A DNA stretch of 46,205 bases, taken from positions 757,994-804,198 of the forward strand of contig NW_006920419.1 in assembly GCF_000344685.1 (NCBI RefSeq), written 5' to 3'. Positions 10,398-21,839 of this stretch are shown one piece after another; the stretch's first letter is position 1; each line of letters begins with the position of its first letter. The position numbers and the translations under genes are program-made. Under the pieces are notes generated by a model. The model saw only the letters and a list, made by a program, of their open reading frames with translations, searched no databases and was not told the origin of the DNA. The DNA is from Gloeophyllum trabeum ATCC 11539 (taxonomy: Eukaryota; Basidiomycota; Agaricomycetes; Gloeophyllales; Gloeophyllaceae).

Positions 10398-11733
10398 TCA
10401 GTCGATGTACCACTTATACGCCTCCCTCCACGCTTTATTCCCGTTTTCCTCAATGACGTCCTACACCCCGCCCATCCCAGTCCAGCATTAACATTCCACC
10501 CCTCCAAGCACGTGAACTACAAGCAACGAAGCAGACTCACCCCATGGCACGGAATGATCCTCTCAAAATCCCAGCCCGCGACGGTCTTCACGTCTCGCTT
10601 CATCGCCCTGGGAGTCACGTTAGTTGCGAAGGAATGAACGCATGTGGAAGGCGGGCAGCACCCACTCCTTGTCCGCGCCCATCATCCATGCAAAGCGTTT
10701 GTGCATGTACATGTACGGGTTCAGCGTGCCGAAGAAGGGCACCTTGCCCGAGGAGCTCGTCTTAGAGTACTGCAAGGAAGGTATGGTCAGTGATACACAG
10801 CTAGAGGCGAAGGGAAGAAGCACCTGCTCGTTACACGGCAGGTTGAATAGGAGGTCGGCTTCGATGAGGGTCTTAGATGCAGGGTGGAAGAATGCTACGT
10901 CTTTGTTCTTGAACCCCGAGAAGTAGCTGGGATATCCCAGCGTTCAGTTGTACTGAGGGCCGTTGTCCGTCAGAATCTCGCTCACCAGTGTTGGATCTGT
11001 GTTTGGTTGATAGGTGCCGGGTAGGCAGGAAAGGAAAGTGGTAAGAGGGCTTACGTCGCTTTCGAAGCCGTACTCGGTTCCAGCCGGGTCGGCGCCCCAT
11101 GCTAGAAAAGGGGGGGGGGGGTTGAGCGAACAGAAGGAGCTAGCGGATCGGAGGCCACTGTACCGCCGTCGAACATTAGCCCTTCGTTCTGCTTCTTCTT
11201 GATAGCTTCTTGCACAGCAACAAGCTTGGCGTTGGGATATGCTCTCTTGAACTCGCCTACCCCGTGGGCCTCAGTCAGCAGTGCACATCCGCACTATAAT
11301 CCGTACCCACCGAGGTAGAGCGTATGCACCGCATCCGCGCCGACGATATACCTGACATTCCATCTCGACTAAGCAATAGTTTGCTATATGCAGGAGAGAT
11401 CCATGGACGCGCACTTGACCGGCCCCAGCTCCTGGAGCTTGCTCTTCGTCGCGTCGTTCAGCGGCGTCGATGCGAGGACCCAGACGTCGCCGCTCGCGAG
11501 CTTGATAGCTGTCGAGCGCCCGCCGAATGGGACGAGGTTGAATCGAGAGAATGGGCTAGGTGGCACAGATAACTGTGTAGTCTATGTTACTCTTATTCCT
11601 GCGTTCGACTTACCATGAGAACGTCCACACGTTCTTCGCTACCTACAGACGAGGAGATTGAACGGAATGATATGCGGTTAACGTATTGTTCTGTGTGTCT
11701 CACCTCTCGAATTACGGTGTTCTCTGAAGTCAT
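10398..11733 (-). CDS. DUF4336-family protein (metallo-hydrolase-like)
   Basis: Eleven exons joined by ten short GT-AG introns give 242 residues from ATG 11733 to TGA 10398. Joins restore family sequence at each step: VWTFSCPFSRFNLVPFGGR, YIVGADAVHTLYLGEF, AWGADPAGTEYGF, YFSGFKNKDVAFFHP, IEADLLFNLPCNEQYSK, KVPFFGTLNPYMYMHKR and IIPCHGDVIEENG. These are hallmarks of DUF4336 (PF14234), a group related to the metallo-beta-lactamase fold; the remaining D/H pairs (GADAVH, CHGD) fit, but no substrate is known. One exon codes only Ile-Gln-His and part of a Cys. An intron contains a 12-G run (11110-11121 on the plus strand). The gene converges on the F-box pseudogene with a 145-bp gap. Confidence 0.88.
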
Positions 11734-11874
11734 GGTCGCAGGTTCCAACGTGCAATTATTGGGAGTCGGCAACGCCTGCCAAATTCGAACTCCGCCGCGC
11801 GCGTCACGCTTCAGCCACATGAGCGAAATGCTGGTTACAGCTTGTGGTGCACTTTTCGGGACGAGGAGACATTC

Positions 11875-12085
11875 TAAAATAGCGAAAAAATCTTTGGATA
11901 TTCTTCGATGTTATATAGAATCCATCCTTCCAGTTCGATTTTTGATACACTGCCTTGTAAGTGCTATAAGACCAAGTTCGGAGGGCTGAGGTGATAGGTT
12001 AACCAGGAGAGGGACACAAATCGAGAATTTTAACTGGAAGGATGGAATCATACACACCTAAAAGAATATATTCCGATTTTTACTC
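11875..12085. repeat. Imperfect inverted repeat, foldback/MITE-like
   Basis: The left arm around 11918-11940 (GAATCCATCCTTCCAGTT) recurs as its reverse complement at about 12026-12044 with one mismatch. Outer blocks containing AAAAATC and ATATTCTT are also roughly mirrored near 11885-11910 and 12060-12080. The element is about 200 bp and lies 140 bp upstream of the DUF4336 start. No clear target duplication was found. Confidence 0.45.
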
Positions 12086-12958
12086 TAATTAAAGTGTGAT
12101 ACTGAGCGAGAAAAGTGCACCACACGCAACACACACCAGATAGCCATAGTCGGCATTTGCCGAGACGTGTCCATTGACGCGTTTTCGACGCGTTTTGATA
12201 GAACACGTCCCTTCTGGAAGCACCGGCAAATGGAGATCAAGGCAGGGATAGCTAAGGACGAGGCTGGTGCCCATCAAGTCAAAAGTAACCAAGAAGGCGA
12301 ACAAGATTAATGCTCTAATCAAAACAGTCAAGAGGTATTCTGAAGGCTATCCTTTTTCAATTTTATGGCAGCTTCTACAGATAATACAGACCCAGGGTAT
12401 GAGGACTCAGGGGAAGAAGAATACTAATTCATGATTACCATATTGCGCTTTTTAGCGGTATAATAATTCTCTTTATTGCATATATGACATCAATACTACT
12501 GTAGATATTATACCAGCTGTATTAAGTATCAAAGTTTCTCTTTATCGTGCAGGAATAGATCATTCAGTCCGAGGTTGGCAGAGGAGAACGGCCTATGGCG
12601 CGAAATGATGCGCGTGTGACAATCACGGTCACACGGACATTTGGCTGGCCGACTCTCATTCAATTATGGTCACTGACAGGACGCGCAGTGACGTCACATC
12701 TACTGTCGGGGCTGCCTAAAGTTCCCACGCTCGCGAAGCTCGCGTGCACGACCGCGCCCCATTTCTGCATCGGGCGATCCGATACGGACACCCAGTCTGG
12801 AGACTGTCCGTAAGGTGGCATGGGTGTCCTTCATATTGTGTTGACATTGTCTCTATAGTGTTTCTCCGTAGTGTAGTGGTTTGTAGCTTGAGGTTGAAGT
12901 TGGTGGGCAGGCAAAAATTATGGACGTACCACATTGTAGTTCTTAGTGTATTCTGCAC

Positions 12959-13322
12959 AGGTGCCCGTTTACCTCGGCTGTATGAGAATAACAAGCGGTT
13001 GTGGAGACTTCAATGCGTCAAGTCAATTGCCGAAGACGAAATCATGGCAATGGGCACTATGAGGAGTGATGCGCCTTACTGTAAGCCTCGTGGATGCTGC
13101 ATGGCACTCGCGTTGGATGGACATGATTTCTCTGATGCTGAACAGAATGAACTCGTGTAAGAAACACTGACCACGCACGGCTATTCCGTACTGTATCCCC
13201 AAGTAGCTCTGCATATTGATGATAAATAAACAGCGAGTACCGAAAGCAGCTGAGGATCATAGAAAAGCGCACGGGACTGTGGAGGTGGCTGGCGAGACCG
13301 ACACAGGCCGTTCATAGCTCGT
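12959..13322 (+). other. Possible small or partial gene
   Basis: After a CTGCACAG acceptor at 12960 a plus frame reads ARLPRLYENNKRLWRLQC and continues to NELV. A GTAAGA donor and an AAACAG acceptor (13159-13232) would then join a last exon reading EYRKQLRIIEKRTGLWRW, ending at a TAA near 13322. No first exon was identified and I do not recognise the family. It could equally be chance open frame. Confidence 0.3.
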
Positions 13323-13399
13323 AAGTTACTGTAGACGAATATTACAACAGCTCAAGCATAGGACACGAACATACAAGTACTATCGGATACAAAGAGGGA

Positions 13400-16300
13400 C
13401 TATTCATCAACGCTGGCCTTCTTGAGTGTATCCTGCCAATCCATGGCTAACTTGGTCAACGTTCGACTTCGTGCTATTGAGATTTATTAGTTCCACTTCG
13501 GTATCCCAACAAGTAGAAGAGGTACCAAAGACATTCAAGACTTCTCTCAACAGATCACGTTTTGAGAACCCTAAGACAGTCGGGGACCAAGAGTCATCCT
13601 TCCCAGGGCGCCTAGTGCAAAATATCAGAACCACCTCAGAAAGTACATATCACGCCCCACGTACCAGTAAACAGGCCCGAACAGCTCCTTTATCAACTCC
13701 TCCGCTTTACCTCTGAATCCCTCATCCGCAATCTTCTTCGCATAGACAAGCAAGACCTGCTTGAACTCCTGCGGACTCTCCACACTCTTTGCTGCATGCA
13801 ACTTCGTCTCCAGATGCCCGAGTGTCATCGCGATGTTCCACCACCCCGGCCGTGCCTGATCCGGTTCGACGTACCCCTCCTCCCCAGGACGGGGGTTACG
13901 CAGCTCGCCTTCGATGCAAGAAACGACGCCACGCGCGGCGACCTGGCTGTTCGCTCGCTGGCGGCCCTGCCATGCGTCGGACCCGGCGGCCCACCAGCGC
14001 TCGCTCAGCTTAATCCAGGAGGACAGCGATGTATCGTAAGAATAAGCCACGCCGTTCGATACTTGGATCACCGGGGCACCGTTGGGGCGTACGAAAGCTG
14101 ACAGAATACTTCGACCTGGAGGCTCGAGTAGAGGCTGGACTGACACTGGAGGGAAAAATGTCGACCGTTTCTTCACGTTCCTAGCGAGGAGGTCAACATC
14201 AATCATATCCTGATCGCAACATTGGTCCTACCAGGCATATAGCATTCCCGACGCTGTGATCGCCATCAAAGCGCATTTAGTGCCATCAAAAAAGGCAGGA
14301 GGCGATCCGAGCGAAAGAGTCGGCATTAACCTACCGCCTCAATGAGTGGACTGCCACCTAACAATGCAAAGCACGCACCGTCTTCCTTGCGGAGAATATA
14401 CATTAACACTTCCATCCTCGGTCGCACAAGCACAATATACTTGCGTCGCAGCCAGTGCTAGCACCGCACTCGGTAGATAATCCAACCACTGCGTCTGCTT
14501 CCCTTTCACAAGCACCACCTCGAAGTTATCAGCATTTTCCGAATTCTTAGCCTCGAAGACCAAATCCTCGCTTCCCTCAACCTTCACACTCAGATACGTC
14601 AGTAATGGCGGCACACTCAGCACACCACTCGGCCGCCACTGGTTCGGCACACCGACGACAGCGGTCGTCCGCCCGACGATCTCCTTCACAACCACCTGCT
14701 CTCTCGGCCTATCCCCACCCAGCGTCCTCGGCCTACTGGGCTTCAACCCGTCGTCCATCAAGTCTGCTGCACTGGCCTTCCTCTTCCCCTTGCCAGCTGC
14801 TGAAGCAGAGTCATCTAGCGCTTCGATCCGCACATCCATCCCGCGCTCCATATCCACGTCAAATGAGAAGTCCTGCGCCGCGAAGCTGCTCGACATCTGC
14901 ATCGAAGATCCAGGGGGCGATGACGGGCCGCTCACGCTGAACGGCGGGGGCTGCAGCCGCATGCTACTCGGGGGCGGTGGCATCGGCTCGTCGAACACGC
15001 GTGACGTCGACAGTGGGGGCCGGAATGCTGATGACGACGACGATGCCTCGGGCACGGACGCGGAAGGTATTGATGTCGGCTGGATGCGCTTCTTGTCCTT
15101 GCGCTTCGCAACAAGCTTGTTGATGCGCTCCCCGCCGTGCCCGTTCGCCTGTGCATCGAACCCGGTCTGCTGGGCCGGCATTGGCGCAGCGGCTAATTGC
15201 GAGGGCACGGTGTGTGAGTACCCTTCTGGCAGCGGCGGCGGGACGAAACCGAACTTGTGGAGGTACTGTTTCTGTGCAGAGAAGGGCGCGATGCCTTCGA
15301 GCTCTTCAGGGTCAAAGTTGAAGACGCCCAGCGTGCCGTCCGAGGATACTGCGTACAACGTGAGACCGTCCCACGACCTTTAATAGAGTTTATGATTTAA
15401 GTGAATATTACGTCTGATAGTGAAAGAGTAATTATACCAGCTCAGATCCATGATTTGTCGGTCGAAGGCCTCCTTTGCGACGATGATCGGTCGTGCAGAC
15501 TTTGTCTGCCACACAGAGACAGATCGGTCATCGGCGCCTAGAGCAACAACAGAGCATATATTCGATGTCTTCACTTCACCGTCTGGGTCACGCAGGAAGA
15601 TGTGGGGGTTGTAACACTAGGTAAACGCATCAATGAAGTATCCGAGCATGACTACTAGTACCTTGACGTACAGCGACTTCGACTGTGTTTTCATGACCAA
15701 CGAGACTGATCTCACTAGTCCACGTGTTGCGCGATATGACAGCTGCGATGAACACAAAACCCTTGTTATTAGTGGCATTTGAGGCCGTTATGTGTGCACC
15801 GTCAGGAGACCAACTTAAGTAACTCGTCAATGTAGTTCAGTCAGGTGACAACGGAAATGTACCTCAGTCTCCGGAAGAACGTGCTGCCAGGTGAATCCTC
15901 GAACGGTTTCCTAACTTCCGCTTCTAAGCCCCAATCGGTTGTGCGCCAGATCTTGACCGAACGGTCGTCTGATTGCGTCGCGAGGAACTCCCCAACCGGG
16001 TCCCAGCATACACCTTTGACGAAACCATTGTGCGAGTCTAGTTTGCGCAGGCGTTCTGCAATCGGGTTCCGGTAAGGTTTGGTGGTTTTGGTATTGAAAT
16101 GGACGAGGGGGAACAGACGAACCTAGTGTGAATCCGCACCATACGATAACCTGCGAGTCCAAGCCTACTGAAGCAAGGTAGCGATCTCCGGGAGACCAAG
16201 CGAGATCCGTAACGTCTACAAGCAGTCAGTATACCGTAGTGAGTAGATACACCACGTTACGCATACCGCTCTCATGTCCTGGTAGTCGCTTCATAGGTTT

Positions 16301-16774
16301 CCATCCTTCTACGTTCACCTCATCCGAACCCCAGACCTTCCCTTTAGCAGACCTGTAAGCTGATCAGCCAGCCCCCATATCCTTCCTGCATAGAGACTTA
16401 CGGGTCCAGATCCCATATCATGACGATCTGGTCGTCACTCCCACTCGCAAGCCACCGCCCCGAATGTGCCCATCGCACGCACAGGACAGGCCCGGTGTGC
16501 ATTGTAAGTGAACATAGCGCCTTGGGCGGCTTGTTCGACAGCTCTGACACCTCGTTCAGAATGGGTTTCGTGCTCCATATTCGCACTTTCGCATCGAGGC
16601 CCCCTGTAGCGATCCGAGAGTCGTCTGGGTGGACATGGACGGAGAATATGGAGAGGCGCTTGGTTTGGTCGCCCTTGATGGATGTATCTGCTCAGGAGAT
16701 GTTAAAGCTGGATTACCCTCGAAATTCACGTCCCCACCTTTGTGTGCCACCCAAGCTGGTTTAGTGAACCTCAT
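13400..16774 (-). CDS. HIR1: HIRA/Hir1 histone H3-H4 chaperone subunit
   Basis: Twelve exons give a protein of roughly 950 residues from ATG 16774 ([12 protein letters not shown]) to TAG 13400. The N-terminal part carries WD40 repeats: [60 protein letters not shown] and [26 protein letters not shown] is the B-domain motif that binds Asf1, and it is followed by a Ser/Pro-rich linker. The C-terminal Hira domain (PF07569) includes [16 protein letters not shown] and [17 protein letters not shown]. In yeast and animals this nuclear complex deposits H3-H4 independently of replication and silences histone genes. A 51-nt intron (donor right after TATGCCTG, near 14235) removes an otherwise in-frame TAG. 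The gene looks intact. Confidence 0.92.
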
Positions 16775-17840
16775 TTTAGCGCAAAGCGAGCATGTACACG
16801 GCAGGCGTTCGCGTTCGAACGTTCAATGCAAGTGCGACCTGCGAAGCTTCAAGCACCGGAAAGATGCCGACCACGTGGCACGACAGCCCGTATATAATGC
16901 AAAAATTCACGCCAAATGTCCCTTCACGACCAACTCTTACCACTCCTTCGAACCGACGTGTCTGACTTGGAAGGAGTAAATTATGGTGGTCAAGAGTGAA
17001 CCGGATCCACTTTCGCTAGCAGCTCTATGTCTTGTCTTGGGGCAGGACTATGATGGTCTTCTAGATAGTGGTGAGATCTACATCACTCGTTCCGAGTCGG
17101 AGGGTATCTTCGAAGGACACGGAGGTGGAAAAGACTGCATGAGGAGACTTGTACGAGGGAGTGGGGTGGGGTTCGTTCCATTTGTTCGAAACTGTGTTGC
17201 ATATCCGTAGGAAGTCATATGGACAGGCTTTCTGTACAATGCGTGTGCCCACAATGTCTGCAGTGTGCACGTACGTCCTGTTACAGAGTTCGACGGTAGG
17301 CGTTTGCATTATTCACATATTGAGGATCCCCCATCACCTGGCGCTCGGTGCCTATCGGTATCGTGTACATATCTCGGGATAGGAGGGCGGACTTCTGCAA
17401 GTGTGAATACAGCGCTTGCGAGGGACATACAATTCGCACTGAGAATTTTGATCCACACTCAACTACCAGAGAGGATACTTGGTGCGTTGGGCAAACTGCT
17501 GGTACACGTCAATAATGTGTCGGCTCCGGACAAGCTCCAATGCAGACGCACCAGGCTGGTGAACCAAACATCTACTCACCCATGTCAAAGTATGTGGATC
17601 AGAATGCGAATAATATAGGGATGTCCCTGACATACAACGCTCGATATCCCGCCGTCAAAGTGCGCAGCTCCCCAAACCATGTAACCGCGCTATCCCACTC
17701 GTCATCACAAGGTGGCTTGTGAGGTTGAATCATAGTCAGAGCCACTGAACATGGTGCAACTCCACATGCCACAGTGTGCGAAAGGAGGCCTGCAGATAAG
17801 GAGTAAAGCCGTCACGCTCCCCCCCAAGAGATGGACGCAA
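16775..17840. other. Intergenic upstream of HIR1
   Basis: No confident gene. A 75-codon plus frame at 16983-17210 starts MVVKSEPDPLSLAALCLVLG, but it has no family match and no continuation that I can splice. It may be an uncharacterised small protein or chance. Confidence 0.45.
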
Positions 17841-19900
17841 CCTCGTGGACTGGATTAAAACATTGGCAGTCTGCCATATTAAGGGCTGCCAAGGTATCAA
17901 AAGACGGGGGAGTACGACTTCCGAGCTAGGAAAGCAGCCCTCGAGGAATCATGTTTATACAACTGTTGGGCAAGGATATGGTGTGGGGGTCAGGCGGGAG
18001 CTGGGAGCTGGGAGCGCGACCATGGGTGGCAGGTTCACGATCGAAGGTTAATCACCACAATCACCTATGTTCGGGGTGAAGCCCAGCCTCTGAGTCAACT
18101 ATGCACTGACCGTTGGTATCTGCACCGGCCACTAGTACAGAGTGTGCGAAACCATTCGAAGTCCAGACGAGCACGCACGCCGACTGGGTTAGAATACCAG
18201 GAAACAATGAGGGCGGAGCATAGAAATGCAATCTGGCAAGATAACGACTCACTCATGGGCATGGATTCGTGACATACACGAGACTGCCGGCTAGGTCAAG
18301 GATACGACCAGACGGCCCAGCAAATGTCACGAGGGACACCCGGGATCTAGTTACGGGAGCGAGCCTGGTAAGCATCCACGGACCTTGCGTACTGTGTTAA
18401 ATCGGATTGAAACGCGAGTTCTTTCCCAAAGGCAGCGAAACAGCCGTCGATCTTGCGAAAACTTGGACGGTCTGCCAAATCAAGGCGAGGGAGCTGCGAA
18501 CATGATACTGGATGGTGGTGTCGGCATCGGAGCTATACGAGTTGCGCTAGCTTGACCCTGGTACGAGCATATCGACAAAGTGACTGAGGATGCGGTAGCT
18601 GAGAATCGGAGACTGACTGCACGACGAGATCTGATTGCAGGAAGTCCACAGAAACCGCAGAGATGGTATTCAGTCGGCCACACTTGGGGAAATACCCAGC
18701 CAGACAGGGGCCTAACGCTGGTTACGGGGACAGGAACACAATGCCTCGTGGAGCATCAATACGGACAAAACTCGATACAGGCTTATCAGATAACAAGATC
18801 CGGACGCGCAGAAGAACACCTCGTCGCTGGTAGAACTGCGCGAAAACCCATGATGAAAGGGGTGTGAGTAGACTTCTCCCAAGGTTCGTCACAGGAGCAA
18901 GAAGACTCTGAGTCCGAAGAAGAGGTGACGTACAGAAGGATTAGACGCAACGACCAACCTTTTGCAAGGCGAGGATACGCCGGGTGAAAGGCCATTATGA
19001 CGGGAATGCATGGATTTACCGGCTCCGTCGTAGCCAGGAAGGGCATTACGCATACTTATGGGGGAGTGCGCGTTCGATATCGCAATTTCGGTGCAGGGAG
19101 GCCAGGGTTAATACGAGCTGGGAGTTTGCTGCGGCTAGTAGTCGAGTGAGACCTCGCGTCAGGGAAAGCCGCATCCACTTAGCCACGGCGCGTCACGAGG
19201 GAAGCAGGTCATCAGTTACGACACAATATCTCAAGCTCAAAGCTCACACCTGCTGGATTGACACCGAACTTGGAAACCAAGGTCCGCTGGTATGACACCA
19301 AGGGAACCTAAGAAGCTAACGGATCTAGCGGTGAGTCTTTTCCCAGAGATAGCAAAGAACGCGCCGATCCTCGAAAAACTTGGACGGTTTTCCGGATTGG
19401 GGTGGTGGACGGCGATCGCCAGTGGGAGGGGTATATAAGGTTGACGCTCAGCGGGTTCACCGGGCGTATTAGGTCGAGGTGGTGAATCAGAACTTTGTTG
19501 GCGTATTGGGAGCGACGAGGAAGCCAAGTTCGACGATATCAGGCAAGTCCTACCTACCAACGCATCCTGCCGTGTAGTCAAATATCAGCACGGACTTACT
19601 AGCCAGCGGGAGCGAGACTGAGCCGTTGAATATGCCAGGGGAATAGAAACCAGCGGTCTCGTGGAGCATGGAGCATCGAATCGTCTCGGTAGCTGGTTCC
19701 CTTATCATGTATCTCGAGATCCGGACGCCACAAATGCCAGTCGCTGGAATTCCGGGGAAACCGCCGTCGCTCTGAATCTGCGCCTGGTTTCGTTTGTGGC
19801 ATGTGAGCAGAGTCGTCAGAAATTCTGAGTGAGGCCGAAGAGAAGAATGCGGGGAAGGTGACGTACAGAGGGCCGAGGATCTCAGCCGCTTCCGGGAAGA
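17840..19900 (-). repeat. Diverged direct repeats of an unknown coding segment
   Basis: Two blocks, about 18300-18960 and 19330-19900, share sequence in the same order about 0.9 kb apart: AACTTGGACGG near 18461 and 19378, CTCGTGGAGCAT near 18744 and 19658, and GGTGACGTACAGA near 18924 and 19858. On the minus strand both keep a related reading: DRPSFRKIDGCFAAFGKEL in one, NRPSFSRIGAFFAISGKRL in the other. A third, weaker trace lies near 17850-17900. Stops and frame changes show decay. The ancestral protein is not recognised; it could be a tandemly duplicated gene or part of a mobile element. Confidence 0.5.
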
Positions 19901-20864
19901 TGAAAGGCAGACTGCGAGAGGCGGTGAGAGTGCCGCTCTGAACCACGTTTCGAGGCTTGCTGGCTATGCAACCCACCGACAGCAACCTGCACACCTATCA
20001 AAGTGGCAGGACGAAAGCGCGTTTGATACCGCGCTGCGAGCGGCCCTGAAGCCGGAGGCCTAAGATCCTGGCAACATGCCACGTTCAAACTCAGAGGGGT
20101 TATTCCAGAGCCCCCGGGTGTGCTCTGCAGAGTTCCATCTTGACGGGGCCTATTACTTTCAAACTACCCCAGGTTCGGCGGTCCCAGGTTACGTCTCACG
20201 AAGCAGCAAGAAGGTTAATCGCTTAATGGATATGGGCCTCATCAGCCCCCGAGCGGGTTCATACAATGCATTACCCCCGGGGGCGGACACGAGTATCAGG
20301 CTTCGATTATCCTACAAACGCACGCAGATCACCAATCAGCGGCACGCCATGAGGCCGAGCGGGGACTCACGATGACAGGCTAAAATGAAGTGTTACAGAC
20401 AAGCTTTGCGTATCGGTTGGGAAGATACGCTGTACCATGGATAAGAGCCGTAGTTTACTACATCTTTGAAAGGCAGCGGGGTAACGAGCGCAAGGCGAGC
20501 CGCTCGGGCATAGAACGCGTCAAGTCCGCGCGTGCGTCAGGCGACCTCTGATCCCTGCCTCATGCGTTGGTACTGGCAGCAAAAGGCAACAGACCGTGCA
20601 CTTTCCAGCGTCGTGCCCTCCGAATCTCATGGCCAGCCGTAAGCAGGACAAACGGGGTATGCAGCAGGGCCATGGATGTGGCGGCGCGGGTCAAACAGGG
20701 CAGGCGGCTCGCCACCGGGAGTTGCCGGCTGGTCAGTTGAGACTGGCAGAGAAGTATTTTGATGTGAATTGCCACCTGCGTATTTCTACAACACACCCGA
20801 CTGCACCGCGATGGCCTGCCCGCGCCAGTGCTAACAGCTGCCCCCGCCGACTCCGACGTCCCCT
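19901..20864. other. Intergenic, no feature recognised
   Basis: Upstream region of the gene at 20865. The open frames here are short or are shadows of the following GC-rich gene. I see no repeat or RNA gene. Confidence 0.5.
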
Positions 20865-21839
20865 ATGTCACCGGCGCCGTCCAGCATGTCGCCGCCGCGC
20901 CCCATCCTCAAACGCTCGCCCGCCACCGCCCCGCTCGAGTCCCCCACAAAAGCGCGCCGCGCCCGCGAGCAGGGCGTGCGCTTCCCGCCGTCGCCGAAGC
21001 TCACGCGGATGCACACGACGCACTCGCCGTCGTCGTACGACCGCTCGCCCATCGTCGTCACCCCCAACGCGTGCGCGCTCCCCGCGCGCGGGTGCCCCGG
21101 CAAGACGTACGTCCTCGGCGACGCGCCCGCCGCGCAGAGGACGGGCAGCCACCCGCACCCGCGCGCCGTGCAGGCGAATACGGGCGTGGGCCTGGGCATA
21201 CAGCTGCGCGGGAGGGAGAGGGAAAGGGAGAGGACCGGCGATCGCGATAGCGATCCCGAGCGCACGCCCACCCTTGCGCCCAGCCATCCACCGCCATCGG
21301 CCGCTTACCTCCCCATCCCAGCGCTGATACCCGATCTCTCCTCCGAATCCGACGAGTCCGATGGCTTCAGCAGTCCGCCGCCGCTGCAGGCGTCCTTCGC
21401 CTCATCCACTTCTTCCTCATCCTCCTCCTCGTCCGCCCAGATACCCATACCTATACCAAACATCAAACAACAAGGAAGGCAATCATCATATTTATCTTTT
21501 AACGACCACACCAGCATGAACGACCACATGACCTTGACTACCCCCACCGCTACCCCGACCAGCACGCTCCCCCCGTCCCTATCGCGCGACGAAGACAAGG
21601 CGCGGCGGAAACGGCAGAGCCGCAGCAAGCGCGACCGCGACGTGCGCGAGCGCCTGTCGCAGCTCGAGATCGGGTGGGAATCCGGGCACGGCGTGGGCCA
21701 CGAGGACGGCCAGGCGGACGACGACGACGAGGGCGAGGAGCAGTACACGCCGCCCGCGTACCGCCCGTTCTCGAGCCGCATGGCGATGACGAGCTGCCAC
21801 CTTGCTGAGAGCGACGAGGGGTGTCTGGCTGGGTTTTGA
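20865..21839 (+). CDS. Conserved fungal protein of unknown function, low complexity
   Basis: A single exon of 324 codons starts at ATG 20865; a second ATG at 20886 would give MSPPRPILKRSP directly. The N-terminal third has an ordered-looking pattern: PRPILKRSP, then VRFPPSPKLTRMHTTHS, then SYDRSPIVVTPNACALP. I associate this pattern with uncharacterised agaricomycete proteins. The rest is low complexity: a poly-Ser tract near residues 183-192, an Arg/Glu run RERERE, a basic stretch KARRKRQSRSKRDRD that could act as a nuclear signal, and an acidic DDDDEGEE run. Very high GC at third positions creates long shadow frames on both strands. Its function is unknown. The C-terminus SDEGCLAGF ends at TGA 21839. 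Confidence 0.7.
   Translation: MSPAPSSMSPPRPILKRSPATAPLESPTKARRAREQGVRFPPSPKLTRMHTTHSPSSYDRSPIVVTPNACALPARGCPGKTYVLGDAPAAQRTGSHPHPRAVQANTGVGLGIQLRGRERERERTGDRDSDPERTPTLAPSHPPPSAAYLPIPALIPDLSSESDESDGFSSPPPLQASFASSTSSSSSSSSAQIPIPIPNIKQQGRQSSYLSFNDHTSMNDHMTLTTPTATPTSTLPPSLSRDEDKARRKRQSRSKRDRDVRERLSQLEIGWESGHGVGHEDGQADDDDEGEEQYTPPAYRPFSSRMAMTSCHLAESDEGCLAGF

Larger units (their letters stand above)
11734..13399. other. Intergenic, AT-rich patch and no confident gene
   Basis: This is the upstream region of the DUF4336 gene plus the 3' side of HIR1. It holds an inverted-repeat patch (11875-12085), an AT-rich stretch at 12440-12560 and a possible small gene near 12960-13322, each listed separately. 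An 80-codon minus frame at 12331-12089 starts with a hydrophobic leader-like run but has no other support. Confidence 0.5.

Noticed and set aside
8588..10970. Shared short string GTACTGAGGGCCGTT at about 8590 and 10954
   Set aside because: About 15 bases with no extended similarity on either side; one lies in a DUF4336 intron. It could be chance or a tiny relic, and is too short to interpret.
14190..14240. In-frame TAG in HIR1 suggesting a pseudogene
   Set aside because: A 51-nt GT-AG intron beginning just before the TAG removes it and restores [16 protein letters not shown].
20596..21327. Long Arg/Pro-rich plus-strand frame overlapping the 20865 gene, and long minus frames at 20831-21297 and 21305-21781
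   Set aside because: Shadows of a GC-rich coding frame; composition is Arg/Ala/Pro-biased with no motif, and the 20865 frame has the ordered N-terminal pattern.
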